Below are positions 63,157 through 64,000 of a stretch of DNA of 64,000 nt, in pieces. The notes beneath the pieces are model-generated. The model worked only from the letters and a program-made list of their open reading frames with translations. It had not been told where the DNA came from and did not search any database. Source of the DNA: Marinobacter maritimus (GTDB taxonomy: Bacteria; Pseudomonadota; Gammaproteobacteria; Pseudomonadales; Oleiphilaceae). How positions within the stretch are numbered: position 1 is the stretch's first letter; the number at the start of each line of letters is the position of its first letter. The stretch covers positions 868,001-932,000 of the forward strand of contig NZ_VCGW01000002.1 in NCBI RefSeq assembly GCF_007671675.1. The letters are read 5' to 3'. Position numbers and translations under genes: made by a program.

Positions 63157-64000
63157 ATGGTCAGCATCCATGTAAACGGCCAAGACAAGACTAAGCAGAT
63201 CAATGATTGGAAAATACGGGATTCTCGTCAAGGCCTGGAGCTGACCTGCTTTTTCCCCTCAGGAAAATCCTATACCCGTCCGCTCAGTGAATGTGAGATC
63301 ACGCCCACCGAAGTAGTAGAAGGCGCGCTCCTTGTGAAGAAAAACGGCAGCGTGTTCGGCCACGTCGACAAAGTGGTGGTTTATGGTAACAAGCAAGCAG
63401 TTGTCCAATATTCAGTGAACGCTAAACCCTACGTTATGAATATGGACAACATTCGGCTGGTTAGAAAAACCAAGCTCAAGAATGGGGATATCTTCCGTTA
63501 CTTCGTTTCTGTGGCCGAGTCCAGGCTGGAAAGGGCGAAGGCAAACCCCAGGGAAGAAGCCGCCATTGCGGAAAATGTGTTGCGCCAGCTGAACGCCCTG
63601 CCTTCAAATCCAGAGACTGTGTTGAACTCATACTGCACAGGAGTTAGCCGGCCAAGGGAAGCTGCAGAAAGACTTATTTCCCCTTTTGGCATCAATGAAA
63701 GCCAACTAGAGGCAGTCGCGGGCGTTTTCTCCTCGCAGGTCAGTATCATCAAGGGCCCTCCCGGCACAGGAAAGACCCAGACGATATTGAATATCCTCGC
63801 CAACATTCTGCTGCGGAACGAAACCGTTGCCATTCTTTCCAATAATAATACCGCCGTTGAAAACGTCTATGAGAAGCTGGGCAAAGAAGGGTTGGAATTT
63901 CTTGTCGCCAAACTCGGCAACAGTGAGAATCGTAAAAATTTCTTTGCCAACACACTCAAGGTTCCATCAGCTGAGTCCCCGCCTGCGCCGCTATTGCAGG
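63157..64000 (+). CDS. Superfamily 1 helicase/AAA_11-type ATPase, cut by the window edge
   Basis: The first 281 residues of a larger protein; no stop occurs before the window ends. The N-terminal 110 residues form a beta-rich domain (MVSIHVNGQDKTKQINDWKI opening). A Q-motif-like NESQLEAV (180-187), Walker A GPPGTGKT (200-207) and motif Ia NNNTAVENVYEKL (229-241) mark the Upf1/Dna2-like SF1 branch. AGAGGG precedes the ATG. Such helicases are common in defence islands, often with nuclease domains at the C-terminus, but the rest of this protein is not visible. Confidence 0.85.
   Translation, partial: MVSIHVNGQDKTKQINDWKIRDSRQGLELTCFFPSGKSYTRPLSECEITPTEVVEGALLVKKNGSVFGHVDKVVVYGNKQAVVQYSVNAKPYVMNMDNIRLVRKTKLKNGDIFRYFVSVAESRLERAKANPREEAAIAENVLRQLNALPSNPETVLNSYCTGVSRPREAAERLISPFGINESQLEAVAGVFSSQVSIIKGPPGTGKTQTILNILANILLRNETVAILSNNNTAVENVYEKLGKEGLEFLVAKLGNSENRKNFFANTLKVPSAESPPAPLLQ

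Noticed and set aside
1..64000. CRISPR arrays, tRNA or rRNA genes, IS transposases
   Set aside because: None seen by eye: no regular spaced repeats, no cloverleaf with conserved T-loop, and no transposase-like protein on either strand.

Overview
The window looks like chromosome of a marine, denitrifying gammaproteobacterium, most likely Marinobacter or a close relative. That is inferred from gene content and order recalled for the group: a nosRZDFYL operon beside a Dnr-type regulator, a wax ester synthase, a DesB/DesT-like desaturase module, and the prkA-DUF444-spoVR trio. No database search was run.

Layout. 0-10.2 kb is nitrous-oxide respiration: a parvulin foldase (cut by the left edge), a Crp/Fnr regulator with an FNR/DNR box in front of it, a small conserved protein, then nosR, nosZ, nosD, nosF, nosY and nosL. 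A terminator and a perfect 30-bp inverted repeat separate nosZ from nosDFYL. 10.2-14.7 kb (minus strand) holds a TPP enzyme, a flavin oxidoreductase and moaA. 14.9-16.1 kb is a small membrane protein, a DUF454 protein and an NsrR-like Rrf2 regulator, behind a recognisable promoter. 16.1-20.6 kb is lipid metabolism: acyl desaturase and its ferredoxin reductase, divergent from a TetR regulator across three operator-like repeats, then a wax ester synthase. 20.8-29.6 kb carries a BASS-type symporter, lrgAB-like genes, the spoVR/DUF444/prkA stress trio, a thiopurine methyltransferase and a 2-hydroxyacid dehydrogenase. 29.8-35.1 kb is an envelope operon of lipoproteins and exported proteins. 35.4-41.3 kb has YihY, HDOD, DUF445, RsmE and BioA (with a BirA-like operator).

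41.3-43.9 kb is a small decaying stretch: two broken genes, an orphan PAAR protein and a small membrane protein. 43.9-46.2 kb is an amino-acid ABC transporter. 46.3-51.0 kb is the methionine cycle (metK, ahcY, metF) beside an ArsR-methyltransferase fusion regulator of SahR type. The same palindrome stands before metK and before the regulator. 51.2-56.6 kb is tkt-epd-pgk-fba. 56.7-58.7 kb couples an anchored solute-binding protein to a diguanylate cyclase.

58.7-64 kb is accessory and A+T-richer. Its centre is a compact three-gene cassette: a ThsB-like TIR protein, a second TIR protein with extra N- and C-terminal regions, and a SLOG-domain protein. A near-identical 18-bp repeat flanks it. This resembles Thoeris-type NAD-signalling immunity but has no recognisable ThsA effector, and it is the best candidate for an undescribed system here. 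A small membrane protein, a retropepsin-like protease, another small membrane protein and the start of a superfamily-1 helicase (cut by the right edge) follow.
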